From positions 9,001,724 through 9,065,723 of the forward strand of contig OU744736.1 of NCBI GenBank assembly GCA_916613615.1: a stretch of DNA of 64,000 nt, in the 5' to 3' direction. Below the pieces are notes generated by a model. The model was not told the DNA's origin, did no database searches, and saw nothing but the letters and a program-made list of their open reading frames with translations. This document shows positions 36,857 through 49,835 of this stretch, in pieces. Origin of the DNA: Steromphala cineraria (lineage: Eukaryota; Mollusca; Gastropoda; Trochida; Trochidae). The first letter of the stretch is position 1; the number at the start of each line of letters is the position of its first letter. The translations under genes were made by a program, and so were the position numbers.

Positions 36857-38654
36857 AAAAATGCCATAATACAACGCAATGAGGCGTTTTTATTCTTGAT
36901 AATCCAAACAGGTTGACATAAAAAATAAGGTTTTTGTCACAGGGACTGAGAGATTAAACCAATTAGAAGATGACCAAGGTAACATGTCAAGATGATATAT
37001 GGCATTGATCTCAAACAGATACAAATTCCCGTTTCTGCAAGATACCAGTGTGACTTAAGAGGAAGTCATCAACTAAACTTGAACTTCAGGGCAACTTTCT
37101 TTGTCATTTATTTTCATTATTTTGATACAGTGAGTGCCATCGGCGATATCATTTGCAAAAACGCAATTGATGCTCCTCTCCATGAAATCAACATGTGGCC
37201 CAATATTATCTTAATACATACCTTTCATTAATACTGAGTGGGATGGTTCATATAAGTAAAATAACGAGTCTTGGATGATGAAACAAATATATGCAATCCA
37301 TGAATTCAAAGTTGTTCACTAGTCCTGCTAAACGACTGTGTAGAAACTAGGAAACCTTCTTACTATTTAGGGTTTTATTCAGCAAATCATATTCAGTTTA
37401 ACAACAAGACAAAGAATTTGCTATTAAAAAGCATTTAGATAACTTCACGAAACTGAGGATTGACATTAACATCTGAACCCTATGTGTATGCTGTAAGAAA
37501 GGCTCGGAAGGCTTCCAAACACAGTCATGTGTTTTAATCTCACCAATGCCAGGGCAAAGGTAAATGTTTTGTATAACAACTTGCTGTGACAGTTCTGTAA
37601 ACTCAAATTAGTTAGTAATTGTTTTTGACGTTGAAATGTTCGAACCATACGATCCATCATGGTTTAAAAGGCGGAATAGGTTGAAGCTGATCATGACCTC
37701 TGACTTTGCACATGATTATTGTAGAAAACAGAACATTCAATTCTCCTAACTTCACATTGCAATGTTCATAACATACAGCATAACACAGTTTACAGACATA
37801 CACTTGTGAGTAGTGCAATAGTTATATTAATAAATGATAATATATATAGTTATAAAATCTGGCGACATACCAAAATCATTCAATTACCTTCTTACTGTTC
37901 TGTGTTTTGTTATTGGTGAGTTGTATAAGAAAAACGTTTTGCTCAAAACAATGAAGTCCTCTCATGGAGACACATGTGACCTTCAAACCTGCCTATGTGA
38001 TTTTCCTTGAACAATATGTTCCTTCAACAAAATGGTTTGATAAGTAAGAACATGACATGGTGAATGATGACTATCTGCATGTGTTGATATTATTCACCCT
38101 TTTGACGTCTCCTTTCAAAATTTACTGTTAGTTTATTAACCACTCAAAGCTTTTGAATGCTATTTGAAGAATAATAGAAAAACAGCTGATTCCTAACATC
38201 GTGATTCATGCTACACCCTATCCCCTGATATCCTCCTATAGTCTTCTGTCGTATCGCTGACGTGTGGTTGCTCAGCGCTATTTATAGCTTGTCTGTTTTC
38301 AGTCAAACTATTTCAAACTCCATACACTGTTGTCTAGTGATGTCGCACGTGGAAATCTAAGAGCGCGTGATTTGGAGCTTAGCGAGAGACTGCAATGTAG
38401 CATTAGCAGAGACATATACGCTGATGTAGCAGGATGACTAAAAACCAGAGAAAAATATTTACTAAGCGGAGTGACCAGTCAAGTGATTTTTGTTACCCAC
38501 AGCAAGGACAAGGCAATATCGTACTAATTAATACTTGAAACATCCATGTGTTGAATAAATGAAATATCGTTGAAAATACATAAAATGTCAACTCACTATT
38601 TAAATGATGGTTAATGAGTTTGAATGAGGAATAAAGCAATTGATATTTATGTTT
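36857..38654 (+). repeat. Large tandem duplication, copy 2 (second part)
   Basis: Resumes copy 2 after the 13.1-kb insert: ATGCCATAATACAACGCAATG at 36,861 continues as at 12,342. Further landmarks are 37,555-37,830 (as 15,225 and 47,880) and about 38,560-38,640 (as 48,920-49,010). No gene seen. Confidence 0.75.
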
Positions 38655-40765
38655 CTGTTCTGGAGGAGGATTTCGATCTGCTATGTTTAACTGAACTTTG
38701 TTAAAATCAACTGGTGATGAGGCCACCATAGCAGCTTTAGTCCCAGATGGATACGGCTTCAAACATACTCCCCGATCAAACAGGGTTCGAGGGGGAGTTG
38801 CTGTCTTGTATAAGCAGAACCTTAACATTGAATTCTGCCCAGTGTCTGCGGTTTTGGAATCTTTTGAAGTGATTCAGATGCTCATAACAACAGCCAGTAG
38901 ACAAACAAGGTTGGTTTGCATTTACAGGCCTCCACCTTCAAGAGCCAATAAGCTAAGTGTTTCTCAGTTCAACGTTGACTTGGCAAATATAATTGACACC
39001 CTGAACAGCCATACGGTTTCTATTGTTCTTCTTGGTGACTTTAATATCCATTTTGATCAACCCGAGAAGCCTGATGTCAGGAAGTGCATATCTGTACTTG
39101 AGGCTAATGACTTGAAACAACATGTATCCAAGCTGACTCACAAAAGTGGTCACACCATTGACTGGATCATCACAAGAGACTCTGATCTTATGGTCGAGAA
39201 TGTTGATGTTGAAGATCGCATGCTTTCTGACCATTTTTGGATTACTTTTTCACTTTGCTTGACTAAATCTCAAGGATCTTTTGGAAAGTGAACTAGTGAC
39301 AAATCCTCCAGCTGATATCCATAATATAACTGAACTTCACAACAAAACATTAATTGATCTCCTTGAAAAACATGCACCTGTTGTTTTAAAGACTGTACGC
39401 TGTAGGCCAAAAAATTCCTGGTATTGTGATGAAATTCACATTGCTAAACAGGCACGACGTGTGGCGGAATGGAGATGGCGCAAATCCAGGTTACATTTTG
39501 ACAGGGAACTCTACAAGCAAGAGCGCAACAATGTCAGAAACATCATCCCTATTACTAAGAGAAAGTTGCACAATGAAAATATAATGCGAAATCTAGATAA
39601 CCCCAAGTCTCTGTGGTCTCACATGTTCAAACTTCTGGGATGTGAGAAAGACCACACTCTTCCTGACGCTGCGTCTGATGATGCGTTGGCAGAAGATTTC
39701 AACCGTTTCTTCATGGCCAAGGTATCATCTATCATGAACAGTTTCACACCAACCACTCTAGCTCCGTCGACAGAAGAGCAAGTTCGTGATTGCCCCAAGT
39801 TCAGTGAATTTCAGCCAGATGAACAGGTTCTGCAACTGAAAAGAGACTCAAAGCGAACCACTTGTGAATCGGAACCAATCCCAACTGACCTGCTACTACG
39901 TGTTTTGGATGTCCTTCTTCCAACTATTACCAACATTATCAACACCAGTCTGGCTCTTGGGGAAGTACCGCAATCCTTCAATACTGCTTTTGTCAAACCA
40001 CATATTAAGAGATCTAATCTGGATAAAAACATTAAGAATCACTACAGACCTGTGTCTAACTTGAGCTTCTTATCAAAGATTCTTGAGAAGGCGGTGAATA
40101 TGCAACTTTTGCATCACTTAGAAGAACACAATCTTATAGCCAAGTTCCAATCTGCATAAAGAAAAGCCCACAGCACTGAACCGGCTCTCCTTAGAGTATT
40201 GAATGATCTCCAATAGGCTGTAGATAGAGGGCAAGTCGCTGCACTCGTCCTCCTTGATCTCTCTCTGCTTTTGATACGGTGGACCATGGCAAGCTGATGC
40301 AAAGGTTGGAATTCGACTATGAACTCTCTTACAAGGTGTTATCGTGGTTTCTGGGCGACAACAAGCTGTTGTGATCAAGAACTCGCACTCGTCGACTATC
40401 GCAGTAGACTTTGTAGGCTCTGTTTTGGGACCCCTGTTATTCTCCATGTGCACCAAGAAACTGGAGGGCGTCATCCAGAGTCATAATGTTCTTCATCATA
40501 TGTATGCAGATGACACCCAGATGATTGACAGCTTCAAGCAATACATGGACTCTCCACTGACAAACATTAAGAACTGCTGTGCATCTGTCAAGGCATGGAT
40601 GAAAACAAATCACCTCAAGCTCAATGAGGACAAGACAGAGGTGATGTTTGTCGGCCCTGTCTCTCGCCTATCAAGAATCAACACATCTTCCCTGCAAATC
40701 AGTGGTGTACCTATTCCTCTCTCACCAACAGTCAAAGATCTTGGTGTCTTCCTTAATATAATGTC
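38655..40765 (+). pseudogene. LINE fragment (endonuclease plus reverse transcriptase), decayed
   Basis: A CR1/L2/Jockey-group non-LTR retrotransposon. The AP-endonuclease part (38,660-39,270) shows LCLTE, RGGVAVLY, LLGDFNIHFD, SGHTIDWIITR and LSDHFW. The linker and RT fingers (39,281-40,159) include SLWSHMFKLLG and NHYRPVSNLSFLSKILEK. RT motif C is at about 40,500 (HHMYADDTQ), then KDLGVFLN. It is broken by frameshifts near 38,695, 39,275 and 40,262 and by in-frame stops at 40,157 and 40,216. Both ends are missing: it starts inside the endonuclease and stops before the RT tail, so no 3' end is present. Flanking sequence on both sides resembles 48,920-49,150 of the large duplication, so it sits inside a copy. 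Confidence 0.88.
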
Positions 40766-43700
40766 TGGTAATGGTGATAGCAGTTATATGGGTATTTGAC
40801 GTTTCATTTGGTGTTTGAAAACCATTGATACACGAGTTGGAGCTTGAGAGAATATATCCACTTAGAGTTGTAAGTTTATATTTGTCAATGAGTCGAGGTG
40901 TTTTTGAATATTGCTAATTTGCTAAGGTATTGTGTGTTCGACAGCACTGGACTGACTTGCTATTCGTTATACCTGCTGTTTCTTAATTCTTAAGTTCATT
41001 GTTAGGTCTCAATATTTAAACTAATAATCAATTGTAATTCAAAACATTGATGCTATTTGTTTTTTATGAATGCTATTTTTAGATCAAGATGTTTTATGCA
41101 TGCTAGATCCTATCAGAGAATAAGTAACGAGTTTATTTTTTAGAACATATATTTTTGAGAATGTTTACAGATACTAACAAACATGTCATTCAGACAAGTA
41201 AATACTCTCTCTTGGGACTTTATATTTAACGACCTGATAGGTTAAATCGGCAAGTAATGCTATTTACAGATCTCATATTCAGTTGAAAAGAACGAATTCT
41301 ATTTTATTAGGCATTAATATCCTTACTGTTACTCTTTTACATCAGGATTTCTGGTAATTAAGTCGTTTCTGTTGAATGTAGATAATTGTAGAAATGATGA
41401 ATGAGTCATGATCAATTCTAACATTCTCAATATTCAATTGTCATGGTACGTTATTTCTAGCTTCAAAGGACCAAGTATAGTGTATGCAAAGAAAGGAAAC
41501 CAGCTATTTAAGGACCAACGATAACACTGTGTCAGAATAAAATATACACACAATGAACCGCAACAAGATGCTAGTTACAGCCAGAGGGAAAATGACTGCT
41601 GGACAACTTTTCACAATGAATCAGGTTCTGAAGAATACAGACATCAGCTGATTGTCAAAGGACCAGACCGAGACACGTTACTGTCACTTTATTAAATACA
41701 TTCAGTGAAAGAGTTTGTAAATCTGTAAATGAAAGTGTCTTCAAATAGTAAAACCTCTTTGTAGTGCCGAGAGCATTTTCCTCTGTCATATGACTGAATT
41801 ATTATTGGACTCCGTGCACCAACCTGTCACACTGAGGCGTTATTTGTTTTTTCCTCTTTGTCCTCAACGTGTCAGACTGCCTTCCATCTGTAATAAAAAA
41901 TGACTTTCCATATGATTTCCCTGGAACCATATGATTTGGAATTGTTTGATTAGTAAGATGATGACACGATGAATAATGACTCTATGCAAGTGTTGATAAC
42001 ATCTTTAGAATAGTGTCGAATTGTTACCTTGCCCTTTCAAAATCTAAGTTTAATATCCATTGATATTATGTCGATATCTTTTGTTGCCCATTCAGAAACA
42101 AAGAGTTGTATGTCCATTACAAATAGTTTCATTTATCACCACTATATCCATTGAATACAATTGAAGATATTATGTTGTATCCAGGTAATTTGTTTAGTTT
42201 CAAAAGCATGTACAGAATGATTTAAGGTGTAAACTGAAGCAAACATCAGGAACAATGTTGTATAAAGAGCACATTCGTGGAAACAACTACATGTCGACAT
42301 ACATAAATCAATGGTCAATGAAGTACAATGTTCCTTATTCAGAATCGGCTATATCCCTATCTTAATTACAAATATAGTAGTTTTAAAACGGTATTTCTTA
42401 GTTTACCCTCAACAACATTGTAAGTTGAAAGCTATTATGAGCAGATTTATCTTACTCAAGTTTCACTGCACCACAAACTGTATTGTTACTTGTTTAATGA
42501 AGTATACAACCAACATACTGTTATGACATAAATATACTATATGATACTTGTCATCTTAACAAGTATAAATGAGCTTGATCTTATGGTTTTTGAGTTGTCA
42601 TCCAGAAACAAAATTCGAATTTGTGTCTCGATCGAAACAACCAAAACATAAAAAAACCCCGAAAAACCCAAACGTTACAAAGTCTCAATGATATAGTCCT
42701 TACATTTTTAATTTTTCCATATACCAAGATTCAATGAGCTAGACCTTGTGATGTTTGAGATCTGGTCCGGAAAGGAACACTTAACTTATTGGATGACTAA
42801 CTAATATACTAAACCAACAGGAAGTGTGCCTCTGCTTGGATGATAGCTCTAGGTCACTTGAATCGACGTGGCTTGTGAAACGCATGAATTTACTGCTTGA
42901 AATAATAAATCATGGACTTGTAAATTGTATATCTACCTACTTACATGCATGGAAAATCGAACATCCGCGTGTGGATTTAACATGTTGAGTTTAACAGGAA
43001 TATTTGGGACCAAAGTAGTAAAGGTATCTGCTATATTGGATGATGACAAGATTGTCTTATAGTTCGAGAAGATGGATTCGAGTTATACAGGGCATGAAAA
43101 ACAACATAAAGGGTAACGAGTCTAGATAATCTATTAGTGGGAATCTTTGATTGTTTCATCTTAGACTGTATGGGTCAATCAATTGAAGGTATTATCTTGT
43201 TATGTCAGACATACAGTTTTTTCTTTTCCCTTTCTGAAAGACTGTGCTTATATAACCATTCCATTTATTCCAATTTAGATTCTTTCTTTTTTTGTTTAGT
43301 TACAAAGTTAATGTTTAACTTTGCTTTGGTAATATTTCAACCATTCAACTTGTACATTAGAGGCTGGCACAGTACTTGTTATTGTTAAAGACAGAAAAAA
43401 AGACAAAATAATCAATAGGACGAGACACTTGGGAATGTTCTTTTTTTTGGAGAACTGAAAGATTAAAGAGTAATAAGGATTCAAACCCGCAACAATCCAT
43501 ATGAAAAATAGTTTTAATTAAACTGCCTGTTAATGCATGTAAATATCCTTAGATAATGTACATGGTTTAAAGCCATAATGGAAAGATTATAATAGATCAC
43601 CGCTTTACAATGTAACTGGCGGTAATATATATTAGATTTCTCTATGCCAATAAAAAGAACATTAAATCGTTGCCTCATTTATTCTTTATCTTGTTAGTGT

Positions 43701-44755
43701 GAAAGGAGTTCTCAATTTTCTACAACCAATTATATGATTTCATTTCCGAATAAAACAAATCTGAAGAAATGAGTGACTTGTTACCTCGAATCGATTTGGC
43801 AATAATTCAGCCTTAAGGGGCAATAATCTGAATACTTTTGATACAATTTACATAAGAGACAAGAACGACCAATGATTCATTCACTATGATATCGTCATAA
43901 TTTCAATACAAATGAGTCAGAGAGTGTATGAGTTGCCAAAGATGAAGTCCCTGTGATATAGTCAATATTTCGATAAATAAAAAGTGATTAAATGCGTTGT
44001 CTAGGAACGATGTCGTTCCAATGGAATCATGTAATAAACTTAGCTCATCTATTGTACTTGATTGTTGTTAACTGCAGTATTGACTCGTCCCAACCCTTGA
44101 TTACAAGTCATTCCATTGACAAGTCGGTTAACTATATATTAACATGGTCGTGGGTGATATCCAAATGGTCTTACTGCAGTAAAACCTAAATGTCTAGACG
44201 TGGCCTGCTACAATTTTCTGACTGTCGGATAACATTATACTACCTGTAATAATCATCTATCACTTTGTTCTCAAGGTAGTGTCATTAAGTATAATGTAAA
44301 TTGGTATTTTAAGTGTTAACTGGCATTACAAACAATGAAATGCAAAAAACAAACATCATTATGCTTCCCATAACTTAAACAGAGAAGACAATAGCGATTT
44401 GTGTTTTGTGTATGTGTGAAAACATTAGAATGAGTTATCTGCTATCAATAAGATTTTTAACACCTTATTTCTACAGCCTAATAGGATTCGAATCAAATTG
44501 GTTAAGCTAATATAACTTGTTTAAGAATGTGCAATAACCTGCTCGGTTACACTTGATATGATCTGCATGGCCTATTTGATAAAGTGAATACATGAATGTT
44601 GGGAGCCATTGGTCTGTTTTCGCCATCATTCATCTTGAACATAAGATCAATTAGATGTGCTGAATAACACCTACTTCTCGTGAGTTCAATATTCAACACG
44701 ACACAACCCATAATGAGTGAGTGAGTTGGGTTTAAACGTGTTGTATGCAATATTT

Positions 44756-44935
44756 CAGCTATTAAAGAGAGAAGATAGATCATCGAGAAATGTATGTGAT
44801 AAGATGAAAGAACAGACGGTGAGAAAGGCATTGCGAAAATTCAGCAATAGATTTAACATCGAATCATATTTGGTCTGGCTTTTACCCGGCGACCTGTCCC
44901 GGGAAGTGATCCTACAAGAAGCATGTAAGCTCTGA
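44756..44935 (+). pseudogene. Reading frame preserved in three duplicate copies (copy 3)
   Basis: Third counterpart of 11,336-11,520, preceded by TATTTCAG (a good acceptor-like site ending 44,758) and ending with the same EACKL stop, which overlaps a GCAT|GTAAGC donor-like site. If it is an exon it would run from the acceptor to the donor, about 170 bp. The family is not recognised. Confidence 0.28.
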
Positions 44936-46963
44936 CAGACAACACTATCAGGGTCGTTAACTAACCAAATCACTAAAGCATGAATACTGATGGCTTTGTA
45001 AATAATCCTTACCCTTACCAATTACTTAATATACGTTGTAGCTGAGAGACAAGTATCAAATACACACTGCAAAGAAACAATCATTTATACCGGAACCCAC
45101 TCAGACTCCGTAGCTGTGAGCTCTGCAGATTTCCGTTCTTTGTCCCTGTAAATCAGCCCAGTTGCCAGCAGTCAATGAGATTGCAAGTTGAGGAAGTCTG
45201 AGGAATTGGTCACCTAGTTTGGATTTCAATCTATCAAGCAATCATTTTGAAATCAAGAGTATCTTATCTACATAATTACAAACGATTTATAAATTACAAT
45301 TGTTGTTTCACATAAACACATTTTTTTGAAACTGCTCTGTAATGATGATAGAATCGTTATTTACTGGTTATGGATCTGAGCTTTCTTTCTTCCACCATTC
45401 AATGATTTAATGAATGTCAAATGGGTATTGCACATATTCATTATATTTAACGAATTAGAAAGATGAAATTGTAGCTTTTCCCCATACCCCATAATTATTT
45501 TTTGTCAATCTCAGCACAATTCAATGTTTGTGTATATGGATGAACAAATCAAATGAATTAGTAAACAATGAAGTTTCCAATTATTTCGTAAATTTCCAAA
45601 GCATTGCAATTGCAGTTTTCAAAATAAATGGTGCTCAATAAGTTGCCTCTGCAGTTCCTAGTTGCATGAAATATCGACACCAAAACGTTTATTACTTCTT
45701 CAATAAAATAGGCATTTTAAGTTTAACAAGATAAGAAAGATTGCAACTTACAAAAGCCATTATACAACACAATGAGGCGTTTTCATGTTTGATAATCCCA
45801 ACAAGTTGGCATATATTACCAGTTTCTTGTCACAGGGACTGAGAGTTTAAACCAATTAGAGGATGATCAAGGTAACATGTCGAGATGATATGTGGCATTG
45901 ATCTGAAAAAGAAATAAGTTCATTTTTCTGCAAGAGGAAGTCATCAACTGAACTTGAACTTCAGGGCAACTTTCCTTGTCATTTATTTTCATTATTATGA
46001 TACCATGAGTGCCATCGGCGATCTCATTTACAAAGCAATTGATGCTTTTGAATAATTCATAGTTTTCTCGTCATTGAATCTGCATGTGGGCCCAGTAGTA
46101 ACATCTTAAGTAGCCCAAGTACACACAAGTACATTTTATCCAAAGGAGTTGACAGATAAGGGAAAAATAAGACCGAACGGATAAGAGAAAAGAAGGAAAG
46201 AGTGAGAAAAAGACAGCATGTTGATGATTCAAGTCTGGTCTCTCTTCTATCCCTCGACCATGACCATGTAAGCTACAGGCGAAGCACACAAACCACCATA
46301 CCACGGTATGGTATTGAGTCATTGATTGATGGGGGTAAATATCAGGGTATTGTAGAAGTTACCAGGAGAAAAATAATCTGTTGTAGTAGGTCGACTCTTA
46401 TCGTATTCTTTGTAATCACAAGAGAAATTCACATTTCCACCCTCTCATAACTTTACAGGTGATATGTATGGATAAATTAGGTAAGCTTCAGGAACTTTTT
46501 AGTAAGAGTTTCATCTCACTGGGGTATCAGTGTTACACAATGATAGTTCTATAGGGAGGTTTACAGCTCGTGATTGCACGCCCTGATCAGACTGTGGCAA
46601 TGTCATGTGTCTGCAACACGTTCTTATATTAATTAATAAATCACCATTTCCGGCTCGTTCTTTCAACTTTACTTACCTTTTTAGTCCACTCATGTCTGTA
46701 CATTCTTTGTCCACGTGTTGCATAACTGAACTGATATTGAAGGCACGTAAATCCTTTACTGACTCGCTCACAATGAATGACGTTTGATTCACACGATTCC
46801 AATTTTAATATAAGATAAACCGTTTAACATGACCACGAAAATCAGTTGACACGTCAGGGTCAATGTCGAAGGTTATTATTAACAGAGCGTCTTTTTAGTT
46901 CACAAAATATGCTAACTGATTGGATATGTTAAGGGAGACACTGTCAAGGATTAGGACAGTTTT

Positions 46964-47735
46964 TAGCTCATCAGGCCTGAAAGGCCAGATGGGCTTATGG
47001 CATGGCCCGTCGTCCGGCGTCCGGCGTCCGTCGTCCGTCCGTCGTCTGTAAACTTTTGACACTTTCGACTTCTCCTCATAACCCATATACACTTGAGAGC
47101 TGTACACTTGAGAGCTTGAGAGGTACCTTGGCATGTGGGGATTCTGATTTGTAACTTTGGTGACCCTGTGACCCCAATTTAGGGCCACAGGGGCCACGCC
47201 CTTAAAACTTATTTTCATCTTCTTGTCCAGCAGCAGAAGCCCAAGAGAGCTGAAATTTTATGTACAGGCACCTTGGCATATGGGGATTCTAATTTGTAAC
47301 TTTTGTGACCCTGTGACCCCAATTTAGGGCCACAGGGGCCACGCCCTTAAAACTTATTTTCATCTTCTTCTCCAGAAGCAGAAGCCCAAGAGAGCTGAAA
47401 GTTTTATCTTTTTCTTCAGAAGCATACGGCCTAGAAAGCTAAAACTTTGTGTACAGACTCCTTGACTAGTGAGGATTATAAATTGTAGCTTTGGTGGCCC
47501 TGTGGCCCCTAATAAGGGCCTAAGGGACCATGCCCTTAAAACCTATTTTCATCTACCTCTCTAGAAGCAGAAGGCCTAGAAAGCTGAAACTTTGTGTACA
47601 AACTTCTTATCTAGTGAGGATTATAAATTGTAGCTTTGGTTGCCCCATGGCCCCTACTAAGGGGGCACCACATTGGCCACACCTTATAGCGAAATCAAAT
47701 GTAAAGCCTGATGAGGTACAGAGCCCATGGCTCTA
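46964..47735 (-). mobile_element. Complete modular hairpin-ended repeat
   Basis: Bounded by TAGCTCATCAGGCCTGAAAGG (hairpin) at 46,964 and GAGCCCATGGCTCTA (hairpin) to 47,735. Four or so degenerate modules each carry a CTTAAAAC.TATTTTCATCTTC run, an AGAAAGCTGAAA..GTACAGACTCC run and a GGGGTCACAGGG-like run. A GTCC/GTCG-rich microsatellite lies near the left end. No ORF. Such modular repeats are, from memory, abundant in molluscs; their mobilising enzyme is not evident here. Confidence 0.75.
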
Positions 47736-48999
47736 TTTTTTTAAAATTGTTTAGATTGATTTGTTGAACATTTACTTTAAAATGACGAATAATTTTCAAT
47801 ATAAATAAATATATAATACAATATTGTTTTATACAGTATATAAAAGATTTGCTTAAATGGTCAGGTCAGGACAATAAAAAACGATCTAACGTCAAATATT
47901 GTGGGGAATATGATGAATGGTTTTGAAATAATGATAAATGTTTTGTATAACAGCTTGCTTTGACAGTTCTGTTAACTCAAATTAGTTAGTAATTGCTTTT
48001 GACATTGAAATGTGCGAACCATACGATCCATCATGATTTATCAGGCGGATAAGTTGGAAGCTGGTCATGACTTCTGACTTTGCACACGATGATTGTAGAA
48101 AACAGAACATTCAATTCTCACTTCAATGCACTTTCCATAACATACAACACAACACATTTTAACAATGCAACAGCGCATTCTTGAGGGTTTACAGTATATA
48201 GCGCTTGCATAAATAACACACAAGATATATACAGTAGAGTATTAAACAGCCACTCCGTGAGTTTGGAGTCCTAATTTATTTATCATGCCATTTGATAATG
48301 AGGCATCGATTGTTGAAGGAAAGTATGATTTTATTATATAATTACCATTTAGGGATGAATTTGTTAAATGTTACTTTGTATAATTAATTATGCCATCTAC
48401 GTTCATTTCAAAGTATATGGGTTGTAAATCAGTGGCTCTTTAAATATGCACCTTTAAATTCGAAATACCCAAAGCATGCGATTTACCTTGAATAGGCCTC
48501 TTAATGGATTTTGCACATTTTATTGGCTTGCCAGCCAATTAACATAAAAACAATGCATATAAATGATCCCTTCATAAGAGAAAGGGTCAACTATAAAGGC
48601 TTACCAGCCAACGATATAAAACTTTGAACATGACTTTATGGTATATTGCACTGTTTTGCCAGCTCATTAATATAAAATTATTGCGCAAACCATTCGTGCT
48701 CATTTCTCTGTCATATTATTACATTTTGAAACAGGAGAATACGTTAAAAAACCCTCAAGAAGGTGCTACTTATAGATTAAAATACAATTTTACAGATTCA
48801 CGGTTGTCCTTGCACAAACGAGAGAACAGATTCAAACTCAAATTCCTTAGATCACCCCTACCTGAATAGGAGAAAGTAATATCCCATTAATTCATCTCGC
48901 AACATCTATTGAATTTCTTAAATACTGTTGAAAACACATAAAGTTTTTAACTCACTAACTATTTGAATAATGACGACAGCTGTTGAAAGTTTGGTTAAT

Positions 49000-49400
49000 G
49001 AACTAGAATCAAAAACCAACATTTCCATTGATTGTAAAGGTCGATGATAGTAATTCAATGAGTAATCGACGTTTCAACATAGATGTTGTTTGAAAGCCAT
49101 TGATCCACAATTAGGAGTTTAAGAGATATAGTCACATATAGTTGTAAGTATAAATGTGTTAATGAGTTGAGTTTTTCAACATGAAGTTTAGTTGTTCGGA
49201 TATGTTTATATGTATGTATGTTTGCAAATTGCTTTACTTGGCTGATGTCTCTATGCTGTTTTGTGCACTGGTTTCTCTGTTGATGTCAAACCAATTAATC
49301 ATAGACATTAGTTCCTATTTAACTTGATGGCTGAAACGTTTGCAACATGTAAAATCCTTGAGTAGCTTTAATATTTGCGTTTTCTGAAATATATTCAAGA
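49000..49400 (+). repeat. Start of a fourth, truncated duplication copy
   Basis: 49,035-49,180 parallels 40,785-40,910 (GACGTTTCA..TGTTTGAAA.CCATTGAT.CAC and AGTTGTAAGT.TA.AT). Similarity fades after about 49,400. Confidence 0.5.
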
Positions 49401-49599
49401 AGATGATTATTCAAAGTGCGTTAAATAAATTTTAAACCCTTTTAGATACACCACTTAGCGTTAAAAGGATAAAACCATAACTCATCCCAACGCAATTCAA
49501 CTTAATTTTTAAAGCTTATAAAGGGCTTCAACAACACCATAGGCAGTCAATGCCCGCATAAAAGATTGGAATATCCATTTTACGCCGCATCGGTGGTGT

Positions 49600-49835
49600 G
49601 CAACAATACGCCATCTATTGAAGTGAAGTGGTTTATTTTGTGGAACAATTCATCAGTCAATACCACCACTTGACTCACTACCTTATCGTGGTGTGGTGGG
49701 TTGATTGCTTCGGCTATACCAGGTGGCGCTAACGTGCTCCTTCTTGGGTCATCCAAGCTCGGCAGGTCGATGGATAGAAGCTAGACTAAATGTGAGATCG
49801 TCCCTACACCAGTTGTCTTTCTCACAAACCTATCG
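49600..49835 (+). mobile_element. Possible 5' fragment of a LINE
   Basis: CCTTATCGTGGTGTGGTGGG at 49,681, GGTGGCGCTAACGTG at 49,723 and CTCGGCAGGTCGATGGATAG at 49,759 resemble the structured 5' leader of certain animal non-LTR retrotransposons, as I remember them. No endonuclease or RT follows. Weak call. Confidence 0.35.

Larger units (their letters stand above)
40770..49000 (+). repeat. Large tandem duplication, copy 3
   Basis: Contains all landmarks listed for copy 1 in the same order, with small indels. It ends with blocks 47,880-48,170 and 48,230-48,940. It carries one private insertion (46,964-47,735). No convincing gene. Confidence 0.8.
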
